Below are positions 18,381 through 26,716 of a stretch of DNA of 64,000 nt, in pieces. Origin of the DNA: CCMP332 sp040218795 (GTDB lineage Bacteria; Bacteroidota; Bacteroidia; Cytophagales; CCMP332). The position numbers and the translations under genes were made by a program. Every line of letters begins with the position of its first letter. The first letter of the stretch is position 1. The notes under the pieces are model-generated. The model saw nothing but the letters and a program-made list of their open reading frames with translations. It was not told the origin of the DNA and did no database searches. The DNA is taken from positions 434,001-498,000 of the forward strand of contig JAVJQT010000005.1 of the NCBI GenBank assembly GCA_040218795.1, read 5' to 3'.

Positions 18381-18508
18381 CTGAAAAACGATTTAATATT
18401 AACAAAGCTAATTAGCTTCTGACCAATAAATTATTACAAATGAAGTAATCATTAACAGCTTAAAATCGAATTATTTGAAACGGAATTAATCAAAAAAGTA
18501 TGTAATAA

Positions 18509-19711
18509 TCATCCGGAGCTGCTAAGCTCAGAAATATCCTCCACCTCAAATCTTGCAACTACCAATGCTATAAACCAATAATAAATAAATATGAATGAAT
18601 TGTCCACCAACAACAGGGGTATACTATAGAGAAAGATTTGAATACCCATTTTCGATTTTACATAGGATGAGTAAAAAAGTAAAAAAAGTGATAAACTTCC
18701 GATTAATCCATAATCGAACCTAATTTTTAAAATATCATTATGTGGATTGACAAACTCTCTTTTTTCAGCACCCCAATCCGGTCTTATTACATCATGAGTA
18801 AACACGTCCGCTTGACCGGGGCCATATCCAAATAGAAACTGAAGAAGGTCACTTTGATTTATATGGGCTTTTAAATAACTTATAAAAACTTCTCTGCCCA
18901 TTAAAAAACGATTCAGTGAATCACTCGAATCAATTCCAATAAAATCGAGAAACCATTTTGCGAAACTATCGAGATTGGTACCTATAGCATAAAATATAAA
19001 AAAGTAAATTGCCAAAATCAGGGCCAACCAGTATTTATTTTTATCAATATTAAGTGGTCTAATAAAAAGATAGTATGTAGCCATTGCCGGTAAAACACCA
19101 AGGATTATGCTTCTCTTTCCGGACATGAGAATTAGTATGGCTGCTGGAATTGCCCACAAAAACATCTTTCGATATATAAAAAAAAGAAAAAAACATCCCA
19201 GAATTACTCCATTATGAAATTCTGAAGACATATTGTAATTGGACCTGACAAAATTGAATGACCAATCGAATTCAAAATCGATACCTACCCAGGCGAAATA
19301 AGAAATTACAGAAGCAATAAAAAGCCATTTAATATGCTGTTCATTAAATGACATTTTCATTATAAATACTATGATCGGACTCAGAATAATTAAAATATCT
19401 CTAATAAATGCTTTGTAATTGATTGATTCGTAATTCAATATCAATCCTGTCAACATTAAGGTCAGATAAAGAATCAAAGAGAAGACCATATTGGGTTCAA
19501 ATCTCAAGCCTCTCTCTTTTCCAGAAGAAAAAAGATTCTCGAATAAAAAAAGAGCAATCATTATTGCCGGAATAAAATAAATGAGTTTTGCTCTGTCAAA
19601 AGCATGATAGGCAATCAAAGAAGGAATCAGAAGGAAATATAGAAAAAGGGAAGATCGCTTGATTTTGATTCCTGAATTAAATAATTGAATGGATGAAATC
19701 TCCTTGGCCAT
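18509..19711 (-). CDS. O-antigen polymerase-like membrane protein
   Basis: A 400-aa polytopic membrane protein with about ten hydrophobic helices. The loop containing FLFGYGPGQADVF and, about 25 residues later, NPHNDILKIRFDYGLIGSL matches the Wzy/WaaL pattern (GxGxG, then HN followed by a glycine-rich helix). It probably polymerises or ligates the glycan made by the neighbouring genes. It is divergent from the Wzz-like gene, which fits a polymerase and its chain-length partner. Confidence 0.75.
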   Translation of the reverse strand: MAKEISSIQLFNSGIKIKRSSLFLYFLLIPSLIAYHAFDRAKLIYFIPAIMIALFLFENLFSSGKERGLRFEPNMVFSLILYLTLMLTGLILNYESINYKAFIRDILIILSPIIVFIMKMSFNEQHIKWLFIASVISYFAWVGIDFEFDWSFNFVRSNYNMSSEFHNGVILGCFFLFFIYRKMFLWAIPAAILILMSGKRSIILGVLPAMATYYLFIRPLNIDKNKYWLALILAIYFFIFYAIGTNLDSFAKWFLDFIGIDSSDSLNRFLMGREVFISYLKAHINQSDLLQFLFGYGPGQADVFTHDVIRPDWGAEKREFVNPHNDILKIRFDYGLIGSLSLFLLFYSSYVKSKMGIQIFLYSIPLLLVDNSFIFIYYWFIALVVARFEVEDISELSSSG

Positions 19712-19754
19712 ATTTGCTGTAGATAAACTAAAATACGCTGATCAGAAACAATAA

Positions 19755-19786
19755 TTGTAATTTAGCTTCGTATCGATCTATATTTG
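19755..19786 (+). promoter_or_regulatory. Bacteroidota-type promoter for the Wzz-like gene
   Basis: TTG, a 21-base spacer and TATATTTG fit the -33/-7 consensus, 18 bases before the ATG at 19805. The promoter also argues against a TTG start at 19784, because that codon lies inside the -7 box. Confidence 0.6.
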
Positions 19787-19804
19787 CTGCAAAGTAAAGA
19801 ATTC

Positions 19805-20677
19805 ATGTCAAATCAGGATAGCAATCAAATTAACTTACTCAAAGTTATCAAATGGCTGGTAGTTTCAATTAAGACAAATTTCAAGACTCTTTTGGTTATT
19901 AATATACTTCTTGGGGTTCTATTGGTGTCTGCAAAACTCTATATTCCAAAGTCTTTTGAAGGAAGTTTAATAGTAAAATCAAATATTATTGAATTTCATT
20001 TTATCTCTGAAATTTTAAAACCCTTAAATCATCATATCGAAGATAAAAAACATCAAAGCATTGCTAAAACTTTAAATATTCCTGGGGAATTGGCACAGTC
20101 TTTTGGAGGGTATCAAATTACGAGTCTTATAGATGAGGAATACGTGGCAAAAAGGAAAATTACCATCGATGAAAATCTTACGGAATACGAAAAAGATCAG
20201 GTTTTTGAATTGAGAATAAGGTCATCCGATAAGAATAAATTGCCTGTTTTGAAAGATGCTTTACTCAACTATCTACGCAGCCAGGATTACATAAAAAGAA
20301 GACAGGAATTTTTCTTGGAACGACAAAAAGATATCAAGCAACTTTACGAAAACGATATTACTAGTATGTCTAGATTAAAAGAAAGTTTTGCAAAAGATGG
20401 ATTTGATCCAAATGTTGCCGGAAACGACTTAATTATTCAAGGATTAGGTGATTTCTTTTTCGGCAGTATGAGGATTTATGAAAATTATGTGAAGGCTTGG
20501 TATCTAACTGAATTTAACAATTCATTTGAAGAATTGAGCAAACTGGAAATTTATGATAAACACGTTTATCCTAGGTGGACACCATTTATTATTGCATTTG
20601 TAATAGCCGGCTCAATAATAAGTTTAGTCTATTTATTAATCATAGAGTTAAATAGGACACTTAAACAGATCGATTGA
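19805..20677 (+). CDS. Wzz-like chain-length determinant protein
   Basis: Architecture of polysaccharide co-polymerases: a cytoplasmic N-terminus, a first membrane helix (TLLVINILLGVLLVSAKLYI), a long periplasmic part of about 200 residues with helical heptads (FFLERQKDIKQLYENDI), and a second helix near the C-terminus (FIIAFVIAGSIISLVYLLII). No kinase domain follows, so this is a Wzz-type rather than a Wzc-type protein. The primary sequence is divergent and the call rests on architecture plus its place beside a Wzy-like gene. The ATG at 19805 is chosen because an upstream TTG falls in the promoter. Confidence 0.7.
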   Translation: MSNQDSNQINLLKVIKWLVVSIKTNFKTLLVINILLGVLLVSAKLYIPKSFEGSLIVKSNIIEFHFISEILKPLNHHIEDKKHQSIAKTLNIPGELAQSFGGYQITSLIDEEYVAKRKITIDENLTEYEKDQVFELRIRSSDKNKLPVLKDALLNYLRSQDYIKRRQEFFLERQKDIKQLYENDITSMSRLKESFAKDGFDPNVAGNDLIIQGLGDFFFGSMRIYENYVKAWYLTEFNNSFEELSKLEIYDKHVYPRWTPFIIAFVIAGSIISLVYLLIIELNRTLKQID

Positions 20678-20679
20678 AT

Positions 20680-21708
20680 TTAATCAAAATGATTTTTTTT
20701 GTAATGGCTGAGTTTTTCTAATTCTTGAGAACTTCCAAGAACAATCATGGTCTGCCCTTCAATTAATGATTTATTTGCTTGTGGATTCAGAGTAAAGCCA
20801 AACTGATCCTTGATGGCAATTACGGTCGCGCCTGTTTTTTTGCGAATATCCAGTTCGCCTATGCTTTTATTTCTCCATTCATCCTTTAATTGATAATAGT
20901 TAATATTATCAAGTCGCAAAGAATCCTGCCCTATTCCATTCATCATTTCAATAAATTCAACGACATCGGGTTTGGTTACAAGTGTAGCCATATGCCTTCC
21001 TCCTACTGCGTCGGGCATAACCACTTTATTGGCACCGGCTCTTATGAGTTTGCTTTCTGACGTTTCTTCCGAGGCCCTTGAAATTATATTGACACTCGGG
21101 TTCAATTGACGCGCAGTCAAGGTTACAAAAACGTTATCAGAATCTTTAGGCATGGTAGAAATTAATGCTCTGGCATTTTCTATTCCAGCATTTTTCATAA
21201 TTTCATCATGCGTAGCATCTCCTTTGATAAAGAAAATTTCAGGGTTATTTTTTAACTCTTCATTTTCAATTACATTTTCATTGCTGTCTATAATAACAAC
21301 GGTATGTTTTCCTGCAAGCAATTCTTCACAAGCCTTACTTCCATTTCTTCCGAAACCACAGACGATCACATGTCCTTTTAAATTCCTCATTTTTCGCAGA
21401 ATTTTATAATTGGTGAGCATTTGCCTTATCTCGCCCTCAAATACATAGGTCGAAATTACAGAAAGTATGTAGGCAAAAATACCCAGATTGAAAAAAATAT
21501 AAACTGCGGTAAACATTCTTCCGGCTTCTGAAAGAGGTTGAACTTCTTTATATCCTACCGTGGAGATTGTAATAACCGTCATATAAAATGCATCACTGAG
21601 GTTATAACCCTCAATTAGCATAAAACCGAGAATCCCGGTTGTTAAGCTTGCAATCACTACAATGATTGCGGTCACAAGTTTAAAATAATTGTATCGTCGT
21701 ATTATCAT
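20680..21708 (-). CDS. Two-helix potassium channel with RCK (TrkA-N/TrkA-C) domains
   Basis: Inner-membrane K+ channel. Helix 1 (about 10-33), a pore loop with selectivity filter TVGY (residues 50-53), and helix 2 (about 65-90) are followed by a Rossmann RCK domain starting VIVCGFGRNG (about 113-122). The C-terminal TrkA-C part (about 250-340) includes GATVIAIKDQFGFTLNP. This is the MthK/Kch-like layout, gated by ligand binding to the RCK ring. Its ATG shares one base with the dnaG stop. Confidence 0.93.
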   Translation of the reverse strand: MIIRRYNYFKLVTAIIVVIASLTTGILGFMLIEGYNLSDAFYMTVITISTVGYKEVQPLSEAGRMFTAVYIFFNLGIFAYILSVISTYVFEGEIRQMLTNYKILRKMRNLKGHVIVCGFGRNGSKACEELLAGKHTVVIIDSNENVIENEELKNNPEIFFIKGDATHDEIMKNAGIENARALISTMPKDSDNVFVTLTARQLNPSVNIISRASEETSESKLIRAGANKVVMPDAVGGRHMATLVTKPDVVEFIEMMNGIGQDSLRLDNINYYQLKDEWRNKSIGELDIRKKTGATVIAIKDQFGFTLNPQANKSLIEGQTMIVLGSSQELEKLSHYKKNHFD

Positions 21709-23648
21709 TAGGAAATCACATTGCCCAATTCACCTGATATATGTTTCTCGATTTTTTTAAGCTCATTAAAATATTTTAATACCTTCATATAGTTTTCCTC
21801 AGCTTCTCCGTTTTCACTCATTTTTTTGAGCTCATTTCTTGCCGATTCTTTTAATTCTCTGACCTTGTTCCATTTCAAGCGATGAATGTCCGAGTATAAT
21901 TTATTCACTATATCATGATCGGCAGCAGGAACAAAAATATTTTGCTTTTCCCAATTATCGCTAACAGAATACTTTTCTGAAATGATATTAATCACAGTTT
22001 CTCTTAATTCTTCAAATTCTTCATTATTCAAAAAATCCTTCACTTCAGGAAATGCTCCTTTATCCTCAAATTGTTTATAAACTTGAAGAAGCCTGTTATA
22101 ATTTTGATTTTTAAATTCAACATCTGAAATTGAATTGAGTAGGTATTTCCCTAGACTAATATTGTCGGGCTCAATAAAAATATTGGAAAAGTTAAGAAGG
22201 TATTTGAGCACCTCCATTTCATTGATTTCAGACCCCGGATCTCTTTTTATATCAATTTTTTGCTTTCCACCATCTTGTATAGAGGCTTGCTCCGATTCTG
22301 TTGAGAATTGCTGAGAATAACCTTTTTTGTATTTATCTCTATTTTGATTGAATGCTTTTTTGTTGTATTCGGAGACCAATACCTGTTCATCAATATCCAG
22401 TAATTCACTGCTGGCTTTAAAATAAACCGAACGAGTGATGGCATCGGGTATCAAAGCTATAATTTCAACTATTTCACGGATTAATTCAGCTTTTTTAAAC
22501 GGTTCTCCCTGTATGGATTCAAGTTGAACCTTTGTTTTGAAACTTAGAAAATCCTGTTTGTTTCGGGTCAGGAAGTCTTTAAAATCAGCACCGCCTTTTT
22601 GTTTTACAAATGAATCCGGATCCAAGCCTTCGGGAAGGGTCACTACTTTTAAATTCATACCCGCCTTTAGTACCAATCGCAATCCTCTTTCAGAAGCCTT
22701 AAGTCCGGCTTCATCCCCATCAAAAATCAAAGTGATATTTTTGGTAAAACGACGAATGACCTTTATTTGCTCTTCAGTAAGGGAGGTGCCACTCGATGCA
22801 ATAACATTTTCTATTCCGGCCTGATTTAGCGAAATAACATCCGTATAACCTTCAACCAGGATGCAGTCATCTTCATTGCGGATGGCATTTTTAGCAAAAT
22901 AAAATCCATATAGCTCTTTGCTTTTATTATAAACTGGTGTCTCCGGTGAGTTGATGTATTTGGGTTGGTTTTTATCATTACCTAAAATTCGCGCACCAAA
23001 ACCTATAACTTTCCCTATTAAGTTGTGGATAGGAAATATTACCCTTCCGCGATAGCGATCGTAAACCTTACCATCTTTTGCAATAACTAAACCGGCTTTT
23101 TCGAGGATTTCTCTTGAAAATTGTTTGGATTCCGCTTCCTTGAGAAAAGTATCCCAATTTGTTTGTGAATATCCTAACTCAAATTTTTCTATCGTTTGAG
23201 AAGAAAATCCACGTTCTTTAAAATAGGAAAGTCCAATCGCCTTGCCACTTTCAGAATTCTTTAATTGATCAATAAAATAATCTCTCGCGAAATTTAAAGC
23301 AATGTGCAAACTTTCAATTTCACTTGCCTTTTGTTTTTCTTCGTGACTGGGTTCGCTTTCTTCTAATTCTATGCCGTATTTTTTGGCTAAATATCTGATG
23401 GCTTCAAGATAGCTTAGCCGTTCATGTTCCATAATGAAAGTGATAGAATCTCCGGCTTTTCCCGAACTGAAATCCTTGAATATTCCCTTGCCAGGAGATA
23501 CCGAGAACGATGGTGTTTTCTCATCCTGAAAAGGTGAAAGGCCAAACCAATTCTGTCCTTTCTTCTTCAGATTGACAAAATCGCCGATAACATCAAGAAT
23601 ATCAACGACTTCCTTTACTTTACGAATGGAATCCTGACTTATGGCCAT
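21708..23648 (-). CDS. dnaG: DNA primase DnaG lacking the zinc ligands
   Basis: Primes DNA replication. The N-terminal CHC2-type domain is recognisable (VIGDFVNLKKKGQNWFGL, then DEKTPSFSVSP), but the four zinc-ligand positions are Ser38, Gln41, Asp59 and Ser62 instead of Cys, His, Cys, Cys. The RNA polymerase core is intact (GYSQTNWDTFL, RGRVIFPIHN, FGARIL, the TOPRIM motif LVEGYTDVISLNQAG, and TLIFDGDEAGLKASERGLRL). A DnaB-interacting C-terminal domain follows (about 470-646). Total 646 aa is normal. My recollection is that some other Bacteroidota primases show a similar loss. Confidence 0.93.
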   Translation of the reverse strand: MAISQDSIRKVKEVVDILDVIGDFVNLKKKGQNWFGLSPFQDEKTPSFSVSPGKGIFKDFSSGKAGDSITFIMEHERLSYLEAIRYLAKKYGIELEESEPSHEEKQKASEIESLHIALNFARDYFIDQLKNSESGKAIGLSYFKERGFSSQTIEKFELGYSQTNWDTFLKEAESKQFSREILEKAGLVIAKDGKVYDRYRGRVIFPIHNLIGKVIGFGARILGNDKNQPKYINSPETPVYNKSKELYGFYFAKNAIRNEDDCILVEGYTDVISLNQAGIENVIASSGTSLTEEQIKVIRRFTKNITLIFDGDEAGLKASERGLRLVLKAGMNLKVVTLPEGLDPDSFVKQKGGADFKDFLTRNKQDFLSFKTKVQLESIQGEPFKKAELIREIVEIIALIPDAITRSVYFKASSELLDIDEQVLVSEYNKKAFNQNRDKYKKGYSQQFSTESEQASIQDGGKQKIDIKRDPGSEINEMEVLKYLLNFSNIFIEPDNISLGKYLLNSISDVEFKNQNYNRLLQVYKQFEDKGAFPEVKDFLNNEEFEELRETVINIISEKYSVSDNWEKQNIFVPAADHDIVNKLYSDIHRLKWNKVRELKESARNELKKMSENGEAEENYMKVLKYFNELKKIEKHISGELGNVIS

Positions 23649-23656
23649 AGAGTATT

Positions 23657-23664
23657 CAAAGATA
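23657..23664 (-). promoter_or_regulatory. -7 element upstream of dnaG
   Basis: TATCTTTG on the minus strand, eight bases before the dnaG ATG. It fits TAnnTTTG, but I see no TTG at the right distance, so only the -7 half is supported and the leader would be very short. Confidence 0.35.
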
Positions 23665-23752
23665 GTGTTTGATTGATAATCTCATATAGCTTTTTTGTGG
23701 ATTAAAATCAATATTTTTGAAACCAATTGAATGCTTAATTACTTAAAAGCAT

Positions 23753-24853
23753 ATGAACGTATCAAAAGAAAAAATTCTCAAAGCCCTCTCAAGAGTAATT
23801 GATCCTGACTTAAAGAAAGATCTGGTTTCCTTAAATATGATTCAGGATGTAAGTTTCAGTTCTAATGAAATATCATTTACCGTAATGCTTACCACACCGG
23901 CCTGTCCACTAAAGGAAATGATCCGAAAAAGTTGTGTTGAGGAGCTTCAAAAAGATTTTGGAACGAAAATAGAACTCAACATAACTATGAGTTCTAATGT
24001 AACAAGTACACGATTAAGCGATGCTCCATTGCTTCCCAATGTGAAAAATATAATCGCTGTTGCCAGTGGTAAAGGGGGAGTTGGCAAATCTACCGTTAGT
24101 GCAAATCTGGCAGTTGCGCTTGCTCAGCAAGGTGCAAAAGTAGGATTAATCGATGCTGATATTTTCGGGCCCTCCCAACCCACCATGTTTGGATGCGAAG
24201 ATCAGAAACCGGGAATTGTTGAAGAAGATGGAAAAAATAAAATTATCCCTATTTCTAAATACGGAGTTAAACTCATTTCTATTGGTTTTCTTACACCTGC
24301 TGACTCTGCTATCGTCTGGAGGGGACCTATGGCGAGTTCGGCCTTAAAACAATTTTTTAGCGATTGTGACTGGGGTCCACTGGATTATTTAATAATTGAC
24401 CTGCCTCCGGGAACAAGTGATATTCATCTCACATTAGTGCAAAGCATACCTGTTACAGGCGCCCTAATAGTGACTACACCGCAAAAAGTAGCCTTAGCAG
24501 ATGCACAAAAAGGTCTTGCTATGTTTCAACAAGAACAGATTAATGTGCCCGTGCTGGGGATTGTTGAGAATATGGCTTATTTTACTCCCGATGAATTACC
24601 GGATAATAAGTATTATATATTTGGTAAAAACGGAGGAATGAATTTATCTGAAAAAAATAATGTTCCTTTTCTGGGTCAAATTCCACTTGTTCAAAGCATT
24701 CGTGAAAGTGGTGATAGTGGAAAACCTGTGGTTGAGCAAGTAGATGATGCAACTAAAGATTCATTTTTAGAAATATCAAGCAACTTGGCTCGTCAGGTAG
24801 CTATACGAAATGCAAATCACGAAAAAACTAAAATAGTAGAAATGAAAATGTGA
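23753..24853 (+). CDS. Mrp/ApbC-type iron-sulfur carrier P-loop ATPase
   Basis: Iron-sulfur cluster carrier protein. The N-terminal MIP18/DUF59 domain (about 1-85) carries TPACPLK. The P-loop domain begins with the deviant Walker A ASGKGGVGKST (about 104-114), followed by LIDADIFGPSQPTMFG, IIDLPPGTSDIHLTL and LGIVENMAYF. Full length at 366 aa. The usual C-terminal CxxC pair of Mrp proteins is not obvious: the region after MAYFTPDELPDNKYYIFG has no cysteines. The NifU-like gene follows after six bases, which fits Fe-S assembly. Confidence 0.93.
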   Translation: MNVSKEKILKALSRVIDPDLKKDLVSLNMIQDVSFSSNEISFTVMLTTPACPLKEMIRKSCVEELQKDFGTKIELNITMSSNVTSTRLSDAPLLPNVKNIIAVASGKGGVGKSTVSANLAVALAQQGAKVGLIDADIFGPSQPTMFGCEDQKPGIVEEDGKNKIIPISKYGVKLISIGFLTPADSAIVWRGPMASSALKQFFSDCDWGPLDYLIIDLPPGTSDIHLTLVQSIPVTGALIVTTPQKVALADAQKGLAMFQQEQINVPVLGIVENMAYFTPDELPDNKYYIFGKNGGMNLSEKNNVPFLGQIPLVQSIRESGDSGKPVVEQVDDATKDSFLEISSNLARQVAIRNANHEKTKIVEMKM

Positions 24854-24859
24854 TGAAGA

Positions 24860-25102
24860 ATGGTGGATATGCTTGAAAGAATTGAAAAGGCACTTGATAC
24901 AGTACGGCCTTATTTAAACAAAGACGGGGGAGATGTTAAAGTAGTAGAAATTAAAAAAGACGTACTTGTAATCGAATTTGAGGGTAATTGTAGTTCCTGT
25001 ACAATGTCCAATATGACGCTCAAAGCGGGGATTGAAGAATCCGTCATAAAAGCTGTACCCGAAATTAAGCACGTCAAAGCCCTAAATTTACCCGTTAAAT
25101 AA
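24860..25102 (+). CDS. NifU C-terminal-domain Fe-S scaffold protein
   Basis: An 80-aa stand-alone NifU C-terminal (Nfu-type) domain. GGDVKVVEI and FEGNCSSCTMSNMTLKAGIE contain the CxxC that binds a cluster; the helix and IKHVKAL end the domain. It probably donates or carries Fe-S clusters together with the Mrp protein encoded just upstream. Confidence 0.94.
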   Translation: MVDMLERIEKALDTVRPYLNKDGGDVKVVEIKKDVLVIEFEGNCSSCTMSNMTLKAGIEESVIKAVPEIKHVKALNLPVK

Positions 25103-25160
25103 AAATACTTATACAAATTACCCTTTTTCCTTTATTTAGAATAAATATATTATTAAAACC

Positions 25161-26621
25161 ATGATCAAAAATATACTTACAGTAATCCTTTCGCTCATCG
25201 CACTCACTTCATTTGCCCAGCAGAGTATGAATATGACGGAGGTCTCCAATTTTTATCCAAGTAATGTCACCCCCGGCAATCCGGAACAATTCAATGATAT
25301 TTGGGGCTATGTGGCACCAGATGGTAGAGAATATGCCATTTTCGGTAGTGTTTCAGGCACTTATTTTATTGATGTTACCAATGCGGCGAGTCCCGTGGAA
25401 ATTGATTATTTTTCCGGAGGAGGTACTGGAATATGGAGAGATTTTAAAACCTATAAACATTATGCCTTCGGGGTAGCCGATGTTACTTCGGGTAATACAT
25501 TGCAAATTTTTGATCTGCAATATCTTCCCGATTCTGTGGTGAAAATCTATGATGACAATACCTTTAGCTCAAATTGTCATAATATTCACGTCAACAACGA
25601 TCGCTTATATATTGTAAGCAATACAAGAGGTGGTTCTTACTACCCTTTGGATGTTTTATGTATTGAAGACCCTGAGAATCCATATCTCATTGGAGGGATT
25701 CGAAATGGAATCAATGTCAGTGGAAATTATTCTACTTCTCATGATGCTTTTGTTCATGATGACACCGTTTATTTATCTGTGTATTTCAATAATACAGGTA
25801 ATGATGGCCTTCATGTATTCGACATGACTGATCCGGAAAACCCTGATTTAATTGGTTCAATTCAGAATTATCCTGTTGCGGGAATTAATCATGCATCCTG
25901 GATGAGTTCAGATGGAACCCATCTCATTATGGCAGATGAAACTTTGACCAGCCCTATTAAAATGGTTGACATTACTGACTTAAGCAATATGCAAGCCATA
26001 AGTACTTTTGCTCCAAACCCAGGTGCAATTGCACATAATCCGTTTATTAAAGATTGTCTTGCGATTATTTCATATTATCATGAAGGCGTACAAATTTACG
26101 ACGTGTCCAATCCTTCTACTCCTACAAGGGTTGGGTATTTTGACACTGATACGACTATTGGCAATGGAAATTATAGTCCCAATTATCGCGGTTGCTGGGG
26201 CGTTTATCCTTATCTGCCATCTGGAAATATAATAGCGGCTGACAGAAAAAACGGATTGTTTGTATTAACCTATGATGGTGCTTACCCCAACTGTAGTGGA
26301 GATTTCGACAAAGTCGTGGAAGTCGATACCACGAAATATTGTGAGGATACAGTAACTACAGTTGCCCTAAATAAATTCACCGCAAATAATATTGAAATTT
26401 ATCCTAACCCATCGAAAGGTATTTTTCATGTAATAAGCGATCAAAATATCATTAATGAAATTGCCGTATACGATATTCGCGGACTGGAAATTTCAAGGGT
26501 AAAAACAAACATTTACAAAAGAGACATACAACTGGACCTCAGTTCTGAGGAAAGTGGTATTTATTTTGTTCACTTATTTTTTAATGAAGGTGAAAAAAGG
26601 ATGAAAATATTTAAGGAATAA
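25161..26621 (+). CDS. Choice-of-anchor B family protein with T9SS sorting tail (copy 1)
   Basis: Exported 486-aa protein: a signal peptide (IILTV-type hydrophobic stretch ending SFAQ), then LVIVD-like beta-propeller repeats (for example YFIDVTNAASPVEIDYF, LHVFDMTDPENPDLIGS, VQIYDVSNPSTPTRVGYF), and a C-terminal T9SS type A domain starting IEIYPNPSKG and ending with a basic MKIFKE. It should be secreted across the outer membrane and anchored there. The ligand or substrate is unknown. It is clearly paralogous to the next gene, and a terminator separates the two. Confidence 0.88.
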   Translation: MIKNILTVILSLIALTSFAQQSMNMTEVSNFYPSNVTPGNPEQFNDIWGYVAPDGREYAIFGSVSGTYFIDVTNAASPVEIDYFSGGGTGIWRDFKTYKHYAFGVADVTSGNTLQIFDLQYLPDSVVKIYDDNTFSSNCHNIHVNNDRLYIVSNTRGGSYYPLDVLCIEDPENPYLIGGIRNGINVSGNYSTSHDAFVHDDTVYLSVYFNNTGNDGLHVFDMTDPENPDLIGSIQNYPVAGINHASWMSSDGTHLIMADETLTSPIKMVDITDLSNMQAISTFAPNPGAIAHNPFIKDCLAIISYYHEGVQIYDVSNPSTPTRVGYFDTDTTIGNGNYSPNYRGCWGVYPYLPSGNIIAADRKNGLFVLTYDGAYPNCSGDFDKVVEVDTTKYCEDTVTTVALNKFTANNIEIYPNPSKGIFHVISDQNIINEIAVYDIRGLEISRVKTNIYKRDIQLDLSSEESGIYFVHLFFNEGEKRMKIFKE

Positions 26622-26628
26622 AAAGGAT

Positions 26629-26655
26629 AAACCGGAATTGCTCCGGTTTTTCTAT
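26629..26655 (+). terminator. Rho-independent terminator after paralogue 1
   Basis: AAACCGGA and TCCGGTTT form a perfect 8-bp stem around ATTGC, followed by a T-rich stretch. It begins seven bases after the stop codon, so the paralogues are probably separate transcripts. Confidence 0.8.
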
Positions 26656-26716
26656 TTTCGTCTAAATTTTAATGCGATAATTATAGGACACTCAGAATTA
26701 ATTCAATAAAATTAAT

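Noticed and set aside
19784..19804. TTG start for the Wzz-like protein
   Set aside because: It falls within the -7 promoter box; the ATG at 19805 is consistent with the promoter.
20682..20700. Terminator between the Wzz-like and potassium channel genes
   Set aside because: The stem is only five AT-rich pairs and lies inside the coding end of the channel gene.
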